Positions 32,894 to 42,544 of a DNA stretch of 64,000 bases are shown piece by piece. The stretch covers positions 17,501-81,500 of the forward strand of contig CAZVRJ010000007.1 of assembly GCA_964629885.1 (NCBI GenBank), given 5' to 3'. The notes beneath the pieces were generated by a model. It ran no database searches. It was given only the letters and a program-made list of their open reading frames with translations, and was not told the origin of the DNA. The position numbers and the translations under genes were made by a program. How positions within the stretch are numbered: position 1 is the first letter of the stretch; each line of letters starts with the position of its first letter. This DNA is from CAYWCV01 sp964629885 (lineage in GTDB: Bacteria > Bacteroidota > Rhodothermia > Balneolales > CAYWCV01).

Positions 32894-35528
32894 GCTAGAG
32901 AAAACGTACGAACCGGGTCCCATTGAGTCAAGATTGTACGCTCGATGGTCTGAGCTCGGTTGCTTCAAGTCTACCCCTGACGAGCGTCCTTCTTATGGCG
33001 TCGTAATTCCACCTCCGAATGTGACCGGTGTGCTCCACATGGGGCACATGCTCAACAATACTATCCAGGATGTGTTGGTCCGCCGTGCACGTATGCAAGG
33101 CTACAATGCCTGTTGGGTACCGGGCACAGATCACGCCTCCATTGCCACGGAAGCAAAGGTTGTACACAAACTGCGCGAGCAGGGCATCAGTAAAGGCGAC
33201 ATCGGCCGTGATGCCTTCCTCGAGCACGCTTGGGAGTGGACCGAGAAGCACGGTGGAATCATTTTGGAGCAGCTCAAAAAGCTTGGAGCATCCTGCGACT
33301 GGGATCGCACCCGCTTCACCATGGAGCCCGATCTTTCTGATGCGGTCATCGACGTGTTCATCGACCTGCACAAAAAAGGACTCATCTATCGCGGGCACCG
33401 CATCGTTAACTGGGATCCAAAGGCGCTGACTGCAGTATCTGATGAAGAAGTTCTGCACAAAGAGGTCAACGCCAAGCTATACTACGTCCGATACCGTATC
33501 GCCGGAAAGGATAACTGGGTTGTTATTGCAACAACGCGTCCAGAGACCATCCCCGCCGATACAGCACTTTGCGTGCATCCCGAAGATGGACGATACGCAC
33601 ATCTTGTAGGAGCACAGATCGAGATTCCCCTCACGAATCGTACCGTCCCTGTAATCTTTGACGAATACGTCGAGCGGGAATTCGGTACCGGAGCTCTAAA
33701 AGTGACTCCAGCACACGATTCGAACGACTACGACCTCGGTGTGAAGCATAGTCTTGAAGTGATCGACATGCTCAATCCGAACGGAACCCTCAATGAGCAT
33801 GGCGGAAAATGGCAGGGTATCGACCGATTTGAAGCTCGAAAGGCCATGGTGAAAGAGCTGGAAGAGCTCGGGCACATCCTCAAAGTCGAGGAGATGAAAT
33901 CCAATGTGGGGTATTCGGAGCGCACCAATGAGGTGATAGAGCCGCGTTTGTCCTTGCAATGGTTCTGTAAAATGGATGCCATGGCAAAACCAGCGCTTGA
34001 TGCCGTTATGAACGGCGAAATAGCGATCTACCCCGATAAATTCAAGAACACCTATCGCCACTGGATGGAAAACATCCGCGATTGGTGCATATCGCGCCAA
34101 TTATGGTGGGGTCACCGCATCCCCGCTTGGTACACGGCCGACGGCAACGTTGTGGTTGCCAAGACGGCAGAAGAGGCGTTGACGCTGTTCGCTGCTACAA
34201 AACCAACCATCACAGCCTCCGACATCACCCAAGACGAAGACGTTCTCGACACCTGGTTCTCAAGCTGGCTGTGGCCAATCTCCGTTTTTGACGGGTTCAA
34301 AGATCCCAATAACAAAGACATCAACTACTACTATCCTACAAAGATTTTAGTAACCGCCCCTGAAATCCTCTTCTTCTGGGTGGCCAGAATGGTAATGGCG
34401 GGTTATGAGTGGCGCGGTGAGAAACCTTTCGATGCAGTTTACCTTCATGGCATTGTACGTGATAAGCAAGGCCGCAAGATGTCGAAATCGCTGGGCAATT
34501 CCCCCGATCCGCTCGATCTAATTGCCAACTATGGTGCCGACGGAGTTCGAATGGGCATGCTGTTAAGCGCACCGGCCGGAAACGACATTTTGTTCGACGA
34601 GTCCCTGTGTGAACAAGGCCGGAATTTTGCCAACAAAATCTGGAATGCCTTCCGCCTGGTAAAGAGTTGGAATGTGGACGACGCCACCGAGGCAAGCCCA
34701 CAGGCGAAATTCGCCGCAAAATGGTTCGATGCCAACCTGAACCGGGAGCTCGAAGTAATTGAGGACCATTTTACTCAACTACGCCTGTCTGATGCGTTGA
34801 TGGCCGTCTACAAACTATTCTGGGACGACTTCTGCTCCTGGTATCTTGAGCTGGTCAAGCCGCCGTTTGGTGAGCCAATGGCGGCCGAGACATACAAGGC
34901 AACCACCGAATTGTTCGACCGCCTTCTCAGAGTTATGCACCCTTTCATGCCATTCATCACGGATGAACTGTGGATGCACCTAGACGAACGCGGCAAAAAC
35001 GACACCCTTATGATGAGCCAATGGCCCGATAAGCAGCCTTACGATGCAGGCATCTTGCAGTCGTTCTCAGCCATGAGTGAGATTGTGGCCGGCGTTCGTG
35101 CCATCAGAGCCGAAATGCAAGTCAATGCCAGCGCAAAAGTATCGATCGTGCTTCAGTCGGACGATGCCAATTTGGCCGAAACGTTGTCGTCGCTCGAACC
35201 GGTTTTCCGGAAGGTACTCAAGCTTGATGGATTCACGGCCGGCACAAATGTGACGAAACCTGCCAAAGCGGCATCGGCTATGGCCGGACGAGTTGCCGTT
35301 TATGTGCCTCTTGAAGGACTCATTGACCTTGACAAAGAGCTCGATCGTGTCGAAAAGGAAATTACACGCCTTGAAGGATTTATGAAAAGTATTGACGCGA
35401 AGCTCGGCAACGAGAAATTTGTATCTAACGCACCCGAGCAGGTTCTTGTCAATGAACGTCAAAAACAATCTGATACAAAGACCAAGCTCGAACGTCTCAA
35501 CGAGATTCGACAGCAATTGCAGGGATGA
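32892..35528 (+). CDS. valS: Valyl-tRNA synthetase
   Basis: ValRS charges tRNA-Val and edits threonine. The HIGH-like motif is HMGH (49-52) after PPPNVTGVL, and KMSKS is at 529-533. The editing (CP1) domain holds TTRPETIPADTAL. The tRNA-binding C-terminal half ends with a coiled-coil arm (about 815-878, with many Lys/Glu and a KQSDTKTKL segment) as in other class I ValRS. At 878 residues the length is normal. The stop codon overlaps the pcrA start by four bases (ATGA), implying translational coupling. Confidence 0.96.
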   Translation: MLEKTYEPGPIESRLYARWSELGCFKSTPDERPSYGVVIPPPNVTGVLHMGHMLNNTIQDVLVRRARMQGYNACWVPGTDHASIATEAKVVHKLREQGISKGDIGRDAFLEHAWEWTEKHGGIILEQLKKLGASCDWDRTRFTMEPDLSDAVIDVFIDLHKKGLIYRGHRIVNWDPKALTAVSDEEVLHKEVNAKLYYVRYRIAGKDNWVVIATTRPETIPADTALCVHPEDGRYAHLVGAQIEIPLTNRTVPVIFDEYVEREFGTGALKVTPAHDSNDYDLGVKHSLEVIDMLNPNGTLNEHGGKWQGIDRFEARKAMVKELEELGHILKVEEMKSNVGYSERTNEVIEPRLSLQWFCKMDAMAKPALDAVMNGEIAIYPDKFKNTYRHWMENIRDWCISRQLWWGHRIPAWYTADGNVVVAKTAEEALTLFAATKPTITASDITQDEDVLDTWFSSWLWPISVFDGFKDPNNKDINYYYPTKILVTAPEILFFWVARMVMAGYEWRGEKPFDAVYLHGIVRDKQGRKMSKSLGNSPDPLDLIANYGADGVRMGMLLSAPAGNDILFDESLCEQGRNFANKIWNAFRLVKSWNVDDATEASPQAKFAAKWFDANLNRELEVIEDHFTQLRLSDALMAVYKLFWDDFCSWYLELVKPPFGEPMAAETYKATTELFDRLLRVMHPFMPFITDELWMHLDERGKNDTLMMSQWPDKQPYDAGILQSFSAMSEIVAGVRAIRAEMQVNASAKVSIVLQSDDANLAETLSSLEPVFRKVLKLDGFTAGTNVTKPAKAASAMAGRVAVYVPLEGLIDLDKELDRVEKEITRLEGFMKSIDAKLGNEKFVSNAPEQVLVNERQKQSDTKTKLERLNEIRQQLQG

Positions 35529-37822
35529 GTCAATCAGGGAATTTATTCAGTAAGACCGGCGACTCCCTGCTCGAGGGGCTAAATCCTGCTCAAAAGCAGG
35601 CTGTAACACATCTCGATGGTCCCCTTTTGATCATTGCCGGTGCCGGAAGCGGCAAGACAAAGGTTCTCACCCACCGCTTGGCATACCTACTAGACCAACG
35701 GAAGGCACGGGCTAGCCAAGTCTTGGCGCTCACCTTCACGAATAAGGCTGCCCGTGAAATGCGTGAGCGTATTCAGCTCCTCATCGGCGACGAAGCCAAC
35801 CACTTATGGATGGGCACCTTCCATAGCATCTTCTCGCGTATTCTTCGTTATGAGGCTGAAGCTATCGGCTATCGCAACACGTTCAGTATCTACGATTCGG
35901 AAGACAGCGAAAAGGCGATCAGAAACATCATCAAGGAGCTCAACTATGATCCTCGTGAGGTCAAACCCTCGGCCATCAAATTCAGGATTAGCTCAGCGAA
36001 GAACTCCCTGATATCGTCCGACGAGTTCTCGCAGCATATTCGCAGCAGCATGGACGACGTTGCAGCAAAGGTTTATCCCATCTACGAATCTAGGCTGATT
36101 CAAAGCAATGCGATGGATTTCGACGACCTGCTCATCAAACCGATCCAATTGTTCGAGCAAAATCCGGATGTACTTGAGCGCTGGCACGACCGTTTCAGAT
36201 ACATTATGATCGATGAGTATCAGGATACAAACCACGCCCAGTACAAGGTCACAAGCTTACTGTCGTCGAAGTTCCGCAACTTATGCGTTGTTGGCGACGA
36301 TGCCCAAAGCATCTACTCGTTTCGCGGTGCCGATATCAGTAACATCCTCGACTTCCAGCAGAGCTACCCAGATGCTGCTCGAATCCCCCTCGAGCAGAAT
36401 TATAGGTCAACGTCCATGATCTTGAGATGTGCCGACTCCGTGATCAAGCAGAATTCGGGGCAATTAGATAAAACACTTTGGACAGAGAACGAGCAAGGTG
36501 AGCCTGTTACAGTATTTGAGCATTTCGATGAACGTGAGGAGGCAAACCGCGTAGCATCGCATCTGCATCAGCATCGAATCCGCACAGGCTATAATTACAA
36601 CGATTACGCCATCCTCTATCGCACGAACTACCAAAGCCGGCTTTTCGAAGAGGCATTTCGCCGTAAGGGTATCCCCTACCAACTCGTGGGTGGTGTGTCG
36701 TTCTATCAGCGCAAGGAGGTCAAGGATGTAATTGCCTATCTCAAGCTCCTCGTGAATCCCAACGACGAGGAAGCGTTGATGCGCGTTATCAACGAGCCGG
36801 CAAGGGGTATTGGCGACAAAACGATGGCCGACCTGATTAAAGTCGCCAGAGAAAAGCAGCTGCCGTTATGGTCCATCATTAAAGCGGTCGACTCGACCGA
36901 TGTGTACAAACCGGCGAAATCGAGGATCAATGAGTTCACTAAAATCATCGAAGACGTACGTGAGCAATTGGGCCAAGTTGCTTTAATTGATTCTGTCCGT
37001 TCGTTGATGGAACAAACTGGCTATGTTCAGCAGTATGTAACCGAAGGGACCCAAGAATCGCTTGGGCGACGCGAGAACATTGTCGAACTCATGAACGCCA
37101 TCGCTTACTTTGAGCAGCAAAACCCGGATTCAGACTTGGCCACTTTTCTTCAGGATGTGAGCTTGGTGACAGATGCCGACGCTCTCGAAGATGGCAAACC
37201 GGCCGTTACGCTCATGACCGTGCACGCCGCGAAGGGCCTGGAGTTCAACGTGGTGTTCATCGTTGGCTTGGAAGACGACCTGTTCCCTATCGGCGCAAGA
37301 GCCGGCGAGGAAACCGACCTTGAAGAAGAACGCCGCCTGTTCTACGTGGCGATCACACGTGCCAAAAAGGATCTGTTCATGAGCCATGCGCGGAGCCGAT
37401 TCCGTTTCGGTGAGCAAAAAGATGGGGTGCGTTCACGGTTTATCAACGAAATCGACCCGGCTGTAATAAGGTCCGAAACCGGTGGATCCCTACGGAAGAT
37501 GGGATCTGCAAGCGGATACGGCTACCTCGGATCCACACCCGAGAACAGAAAGCCGGCCATGAAGAGTGGAACCCATGTCGTCTACGACGAAAATTGGAAA
37601 AGTTCCTCACAGCCCACCCGCACTACCAGCACTTCCGTTCATTACGACCCAGTAGATGGCGATCCATATCAGCCTGGGGCAAAAGTACTACATCCAACAT
37701 TTGGACCGGGTAAGATTCTGGCCCGCGAAGGCCAGGCAGATCAAGCTAAAGTGACTGTTTTCTTTCAGGGACACGGACAAAAAAAGCTTATGTTGAAATT
37801 CGCTAAGCTGAAACCCATGTAA
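35525..37822 (+). CDS. pcrA: PcrA/UvrD-family superfamily I DNA helicase
   Basis: This 3'-5' helicase acts in repair, replication restart and displacement of RNA polymerase. Walker A is GAGSGKT (39-45), the DEYQDT motif II is near 229-234, and motif VI FYVAITRAKKDLFM lies near 605. The C-terminal Tudor-like tail VLHPTFGPGKILAREGQADQ (about 718-740) is the polymerase-contact module of PcrA. The gene overlaps valS by four bases and is followed two bases later by an outer-membrane protein gene. The 765-residue length is usual. Confidence 0.93.
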   Translation: MSQSGNLFSKTGDSLLEGLNPAQKQAVTHLDGPLLIIAGAGSGKTKVLTHRLAYLLDQRKARASQVLALTFTNKAAREMRERIQLLIGDEANHLWMGTFHSIFSRILRYEAEAIGYRNTFSIYDSEDSEKAIRNIIKELNYDPREVKPSAIKFRISSAKNSLISSDEFSQHIRSSMDDVAAKVYPIYESRLIQSNAMDFDDLLIKPIQLFEQNPDVLERWHDRFRYIMIDEYQDTNHAQYKVTSLLSSKFRNLCVVGDDAQSIYSFRGADISNILDFQQSYPDAARIPLEQNYRSTSMILRCADSVIKQNSGQLDKTLWTENEQGEPVTVFEHFDEREEANRVASHLHQHRIRTGYNYNDYAILYRTNYQSRLFEEAFRRKGIPYQLVGGVSFYQRKEVKDVIAYLKLLVNPNDEEALMRVINEPARGIGDKTMADLIKVAREKQLPLWSIIKAVDSTDVYKPAKSRINEFTKIIEDVREQLGQVALIDSVRSLMEQTGYVQQYVTEGTQESLGRRENIVELMNAIAYFEQQNPDSDLATFLQDVSLVTDADALEDGKPAVTLMTVHAAKGLEFNVVFIVGLEDDLFPIGARAGEETDLEEERRLFYVAITRAKKDLFMSHARSRFRFGEQKDGVRSRFINEIDPAVIRSETGGSLRKMGSASGYGYLGSTPENRKPAMKSGTHVVYDENWKSSSQPTRTTSTSVHYDPVDGDPYQPGAKVLHPTFGPGKILAREGQADQAKVTVFFQGHGQKKLMLKFAKLKPM

Positions 37823-37824
37823 TT

Positions 37825-39351
37825 TTGAAGCTTCCAGCACCCACATATCGAAGATCTTTGCCCTGGGCAGCTTTGGCATTACTGCTCTGTCTCCCATGTG
37901 GTGTTGCAACTGTGAAGGCGCAGCTGTTTTTCGACCCCGTATCGACAGCGATGGGCAACAGTACGTTGGTATCGACAGGTTACCGTGCTATATATACCAA
38001 CCCAGCAAACTTGATGATAGAATCGGGACCTGGTAAATGGCAACTTGGTTTCGGCGAACTAGGTGGTTTTCATAATCACACCGGAATAACCTTCACAGGT
38101 AACAGACGCTCCTATGTGGAGGAATCGTTTCGCCCATTTCATCTTGACATGCCCGAACTAACGACATCCGACCGCGATCAACTGCTCGATCAGTGGTTCA
38201 ATGCCGGGCGGAAGCGTTTCGACAAAGTGAGCAATGCTTCAGTACTGCTCTTTGGAATGAGTTATGCCGGCGACGATGTGGCTTTCGGTCTGGCGGCAAG
38301 GGCGCGTACGTACAGTACAATGTCTATTGGTAAAGGATGGTATGATCTGGGCAGAAACCTCGCAGACACGAACGTCGTCATAAACCGCAACTTAAGACAG
38401 CAGGCTGGTGCGTGGCTTGAAGTGTCGTTGGGGATGGCTCGGGATCTCGATTTCTTCACGGGTATGACTGCCGAAAATCACCGACTCATCTTAGGCTTGG
38501 CACCAAAGCTTATAATAGCTGGTCCACACCTCGATTTGACCTATTCGGCCGAATATAACCCAGAAGGAAATGGGCGCATATCCGGGCAACATTCCTACGA
38601 TGTGCGCAGCAGCGGGTTTTTTAATGGCCCGATCCAAGATTATTTTATAAGTCGAAACTCAGATTTCAACATACAAATACCCGATAATACCTCACTGTTA
38701 AGCGAAACAACAGGGTATGGATTTGGAACTGATTTCAGCCTCACCTACGATATCCGACTTGGTTCAAGTTCGGGTTACACTGGCGAAGGCAATCGATTGC
38801 GGGTAAGCATAGCTATGACCGATCTCGGCTTCATCGTATACAGCGGCACCGTATACAGTAGGCGAACAGATTCTGACAGTATAACCATCGACTCTGCACT
38901 TCCAACAAAATACGAGCCCACAGGTCGCTTGGGCGACTGGTTTTACCTCCTTGAGCAGCAGGATGGCGATCGTTTGGCATTCGACGATAATGCAAAGATA
39001 AGTGACGGAGGTATTGCCTACGGCTTACCAGCAGCGATACACGGTGGCTTCAGTATTCGTTATGGCAAGCTACTTACTGTAGTGCAAGCTAGTTCAGGGC
39101 TTAATCTACAGGCAGGAAACACGCGGCAGATAAGGCTTAGCATGGGAACCGAATTCCGGGGATTGCCCTGGCTCCCTGTTCGTGCAGGTGTTCTAACCGA
39201 CGGACTCGGTGGTGCAGAGTTAACATTCGGTGCCGGCCTCGATGCGAGCTACTACGAGCTCTCGGTAGGCGCAAGATACCGCCCACCAAATAATTACCAT
39301 GGGTGGCTACCAACCGCAGCCGGTGTGGCCGCCCTTCAAATACGTTTTTAA
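37825..39351 (+). CDS. Outer-membrane beta-barrel-like protein, unknown function (DUF5723/FadL-type)
   Basis: It is an exported protein with a signal peptide (hydrophobic residues about 13-26, cleavage after VKA near 32). Early segment GNSTLVSTGYRAIYTNPANL resembles the start of FadL- or DUF5723-type outer-membrane proteins, where a trapped N-terminal segment plugs the barrel. The C-terminus ends AALQIRF, a terminal aromatic typical of barrels. It starts with TTG, two bases after the pcrA stop. Sequence alternates strands and turns rich in Gly, Asn, Asp. I do not recognise a more exact family. Its placement between a helicase and a deaminase is probably coincidental operon packing. Confidence 0.7.
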   Translation: MKLPAPTYRRSLPWAALALLLCLPCGVATVKAQLFFDPVSTAMGNSTLVSTGYRAIYTNPANLMIESGPGKWQLGFGELGGFHNHTGITFTGNRRSYVEESFRPFHLDMPELTTSDRDQLLDQWFNAGRKRFDKVSNASVLLFGMSYAGDDVAFGLAARARTYSTMSIGKGWYDLGRNLADTNVVINRNLRQQAGAWLEVSLGMARDLDFFTGMTAENHRLILGLAPKLIIAGPHLDLTYSAEYNPEGNGRISGQHSYDVRSSGFFNGPIQDYFISRNSDFNIQIPDNTSLLSETTGYGFGTDFSLTYDIRLGSSSGYTGEGNRLRVSIAMTDLGFIVYSGTVYSRRTDSDSITIDSALPTKYEPTGRLGDWFYLLEQQDGDRLAFDDNAKISDGGIAYGLPAAIHGGFSIRYGKLLTVVQASSGLNLQAGNTRQIRLSMGTEFRGLPWLPVRAGVLTDGLGGAELTFGAGLDASYYELSVGARYRPPNNYHGWLPTAAGVAALQIRF

Positions 39352-39355
39352 GACG

Positions 39356-39829
39356 ATGGATCAGCATAAACAATTTCTGCTAGAAGCAATCAAACTATCG
39401 TCCATCAGCCTCGAAAGAGCTGAGGGCGGCCCATTCGGTTGCGTCGTTGTCAAAGATGGCAAAATCGTTGGTCGTGGATACAACAAAGTGATTGCAAATC
39501 ATGATCCGACGGCGCATGCCGAGGTTCAGGCAATTCGCGATGCGTGTAACAACCTGAAAACTCATCAGCTTGATGGTTGTATTCTATACACTAGTTGCGA
39601 GCCATGCCCCATGTGCCTCGGAGCGATATACTGGGCTCGTCCCGATGCCGTTTACTATGCCAACACGAGGCACGATGCTGCTGGGATCGGATTCGACGAT
39701 GCTTTCATATACGAGCAGATCAGCAGATCTGATTCCGAAAGGACTATTCCTACCCAACATGTGTCGATGGATGAGGCAAAGGCCATATTCGATGCCTGGG
39801 TTCGAAAAGACGACCGACCAGCATATTAG
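39356..39829 (+). CDS. guaD: Guanine deaminase
   Basis: This CDA-fold zinc enzyme converts guanine to xanthine. The metal and catalytic residues are His54 and Glu56 (PTAHAEVQA) and Cys81, Cys84 (SCEPCPMC). The combination ILYTSCEPCPMCLGAIYWARP and GFDDAFIYEQI is closest to Bacillus GuaD, not to tRNA-adenosine deaminases (TadA). I start at the ATG at 39356, four bases after the upstream stop, giving 157 residues. In-frame sequence further upstream merely overlaps the previous gene. Confidence 0.88.
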   Translation: MDQHKQFLLEAIKLSSISLERAEGGPFGCVVVKDGKIVGRGYNKVIANHDPTAHAEVQAIRDACNNLKTHQLDGCILYTSCEPCPMCLGAIYWARPDAVYYANTRHDAAGIGFDDAFIYEQISRSDSERTIPTQHVSMDEAKAIFDAWVRKDDRPAY

Positions 39830-40054
39830 TGTACACCCATACTGAACTGGCTTCCAAACTCTATCATTTTTTCCAGTCCTGTCAGACAGTCGCTGCAATT
39901 CTTCTGACCGAATGTCATGAATATCGTGTGTGGAAGGCATTCTTCCACTTTGGAACTAGCAATTAGGCAGATATCTTATTGTTAAGGAATTTGGCCTCCC
40001 ATTTGCACGTTAATATGACAAACGGTACGATATTTTGATTTTAACTATTACCTC
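39830..40054. promoter_or_regulatory. Upstream region of lon
   Basis: A perfect seven-pair hairpin GTGGAAG-GCATT-CTTCCAC (39930-39948) lies 100 bases after guaD and could terminate that operon, though its T tract is short. TTGCAC (40003-40008), a 17-base spacer and TACGAT (40026-40031) form a plausible lon promoter 24 bases before the ATG. No CIRCE-type heat-shock operator is visible. Confidence 0.4.
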
Positions 40055-42544
40055 ATGACTTCCAACATCGGTCAGAAACCATTTACTTTCAGCGACGATT
40101 TCAATGAAGATTTTGAGCAATCTATCCCGCTAATGAGTGAGGATGAGGTTCGCAGGATTGACGAATCTGGTGTTCCCGAGGCCTTGCCGATCCTCCCTCT
40201 GAAAAATACGGTCTTATACCCGGGCGTCGTCATTCCAATTACGGTTGGACGCGATCGTTCGCTTGAGCTCGTCCGCTCGGCTTACGAAAACGACCGAATT
40301 ATCGGCGTTGTGTCCCAAAAGAATAGCGACCAAGAGAATCCAGGTCCCGATGACCTGCACCGAATCGGCACTGTAGCTCAGATTTTGAAGCTTATCAAAA
40401 TGCCAGATGGCACCAAAAGCATCGTCATCCAGGGTAAAAATGTATTCGAGACCCTCTCTATGGTTCAGACTGAGCCCTATTTCATGGGTCATGTTCACAA
40501 GTTCAAAAATGAGATGGATCTCGAGGGAATTGAGTTGGATGCTTCGATCCGAACGCTGAAAGAAACGGCGATTCAGATTGTCAACACATCCCCAAACATC
40601 CCGACAGAAGCCGGTGTTGCAATAAACAACATCTTGAGCCCCACATTTCTGTTGAATTTTATTGCCGCTAACCTGAATATCACCATCGAGGATAAGCAGC
40701 GCATTCTCGAAACCCAGAAATTCAGCGGTCGCCTCAAGCTAGTGATGGAGCATCTGAACAAAGAACTCCAAGTGCTGAATCTGAGCGAAGAAATTCGTTC
40801 GAAGGTCAAAACCGACATCGACCAACAGCAGCGCGACTTCTACCTTCGCCAACAGATGAAGGCAATCCAAGAAGCGCTGGGCGATAATACAGATCAAGAA
40901 GTAATCGACACGCTAAATGATAGGGCGAAGGCAAAGTTAATGCCAGATCATGCCCGAAAGGTGCTCGACAAAGAATTGGACCGGCTTGAGCGCACCCCCT
41001 CTGCGTCGCCAAATTACGGCATGCAGTACAATTACGTCGAGTGGATATTAGATCTTCCTTGGGAAAATTATTCGACCGACAAACTGGACTTGATCGAGGC
41101 CCAGAAAGTGCTCGACGAGGACCACTATGGCTTAGAAAAGGTAAAGAAGCGCATCATCGAGTATTTGGCGGTACTCAAGCTTAAGCAGGACATGAAAGCA
41201 CCGATCTTGTGTTTATATGGACCTCCGGGCACAGGTAAGACATCGCTTGGTAAGTCTGTTGCTCGTGCTTTGAACCGTGAGTTTGTTCGATTTAGCTTAG
41301 GTGGACTCCAAGATGAAGCCGAAATAAGAGGCCATCGTCGCACATACATCGGTGCTTTGCCCGGCAGAATTCTTCAGAGCATGAAGAAAGCTGGAACATC
41401 GAACCCTGTAATGATGCTCGACGAAATCGACAAAGTGGGGATGAGCTATCGTGGCGACCCAACCTCTGCCCTTTTAGAAGTGCTTGATCCAGAGCAGAAC
41501 AATACATTCTACGACAACTACTTGGAGCTTGAGTACGACCTGTCGAAAGTGTTATTCATTGCAACGGCCAACTCTCTCGATACCATACCTGCACCGCTAC
41601 GCGATCGTATGGAGATCATCACGATTTCGGGCTATACGCTCGAAGAGAAAGTGCAAATTGCAAAGCAGTATCTAGTTCCAGATCAAATTCAAGAAAACGG
41701 CCTGAAGATTGAACAATTTTCTGTAACCGACCAAGCCATCAGCACCATTATTGATGGCTACACAAGGGAATCAGGCGTCCGAAATCTGAACAGGGAAATC
41801 GGAAGCGTTGTACGTGGTGTGGCCAGCCAAGTAGCCCGTGGAGATGTTGATAAGGCAGATGTGGATACACCCGATGTGGAGAAATATTTGGGTAAGCAGA
41901 AATATTTCTCCGATATAGCCGAACGTACCAAAGTGCCGGGAGTAGCAACTGGCTTGGCTTGGACCCCTTTTGGTGGAGACATCCTCTTCATAGAGGCAAG
42001 TGTCGCACCAGGATCGGGTAAGCTCACCATAACAGGCCAACTTGGCGATGTGATGAAAGAGTCGGCCGCTTTGGCGTTGTCCTATTTAAAGGCACACTCC
42101 GATGCATTGGATATTCCAGAAACGGCGTTCACGGAATGGGATCTTCACATACATGTGCCAGCGGGCGCTGTACCAAAAGACGGACCATCGGCTGGTGTTT
42201 CCATCATGAGTGCCATTGCATCCATATTCACGCAACGATGCGTCAAGAATACGGTTGCATTAACCGGCGAAATCACCCTAAGGGGTCTTGTGCTTCCAGT
42301 CGGGGGCATCAAGGAGAAAGTTCTTGCAGCGAAACGTGCTGGCATCAAAGAAGTGTTGATTCCGATTCGCAACGAAAAGGACTACTCTGAGATTGAAGCT
42401 GAGACCATCAAAGGACTCAAGGTGACCTACTTAGAGCAGATGGACCAAGTGTTACAACTTGTGCTCGAAGAGAATGCTGTTGTGAGTCCTGCAGAGAAAT
42501 TTGCAACTCGAAAATCGAAGCCTGAATTGGCCTCCGTCAACTGA
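40055..42544 (+). CDS. lon: Lon protease (ATP-dependent)
   Basis: Lon is an AAA+ protease for misfolded and regulatory proteins in the cytoplasm. Order: an acidic N-terminal extension (about 1-40), LAN substrate domain, coiled-coil region, AAA+ module with Walker A GPPGTGKT near 390-397, and the protease domain with the Ser712-Lys755 dyad (KDGPSAG and GGIKEKVLAAKRAGI). The 829-residue length is normal. The stop overlaps the rsgA start by one base (TGATG). The leader carries a candidate promoter but no obvious heat-shock operator. Confidence 0.97.
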   Translation: MTSNIGQKPFTFSDDFNEDFEQSIPLMSEDEVRRIDESGVPEALPILPLKNTVLYPGVVIPITVGRDRSLELVRSAYENDRIIGVVSQKNSDQENPGPDDLHRIGTVAQILKLIKMPDGTKSIVIQGKNVFETLSMVQTEPYFMGHVHKFKNEMDLEGIELDASIRTLKETAIQIVNTSPNIPTEAGVAINNILSPTFLLNFIAANLNITIEDKQRILETQKFSGRLKLVMEHLNKELQVLNLSEEIRSKVKTDIDQQQRDFYLRQQMKAIQEALGDNTDQEVIDTLNDRAKAKLMPDHARKVLDKELDRLERTPSASPNYGMQYNYVEWILDLPWENYSTDKLDLIEAQKVLDEDHYGLEKVKKRIIEYLAVLKLKQDMKAPILCLYGPPGTGKTSLGKSVARALNREFVRFSLGGLQDEAEIRGHRRTYIGALPGRILQSMKKAGTSNPVMMLDEIDKVGMSYRGDPTSALLEVLDPEQNNTFYDNYLELEYDLSKVLFIATANSLDTIPAPLRDRMEIITISGYTLEEKVQIAKQYLVPDQIQENGLKIEQFSVTDQAISTIIDGYTRESGVRNLNREIGSVVRGVASQVARGDVDKADVDTPDVEKYLGKQKYFSDIAERTKVPGVATGLAWTPFGGDILFIEASVAPGSGKLTITGQLGDVMKESAALALSYLKAHSDALDIPETAFTEWDLHIHVPAGAVPKDGPSAGVSIMSAIASIFTQRCVKNTVALTGEITLRGLVLPVGGIKEKVLAAKRAGIKEVLIPIRNEKDYSEIEAETIKGLKVTYLEQMDQVLQLVLEENAVVSPAEKFATRKSKPELASVN

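Noticed and set aside
39299..39355. 19-residue N-terminal extension of guanine deaminase
   Set aside because: It overlaps the 3' end of the outer-membrane protein gene; the ATG at 39356 matches GuaD length and follows the stop by four bases.
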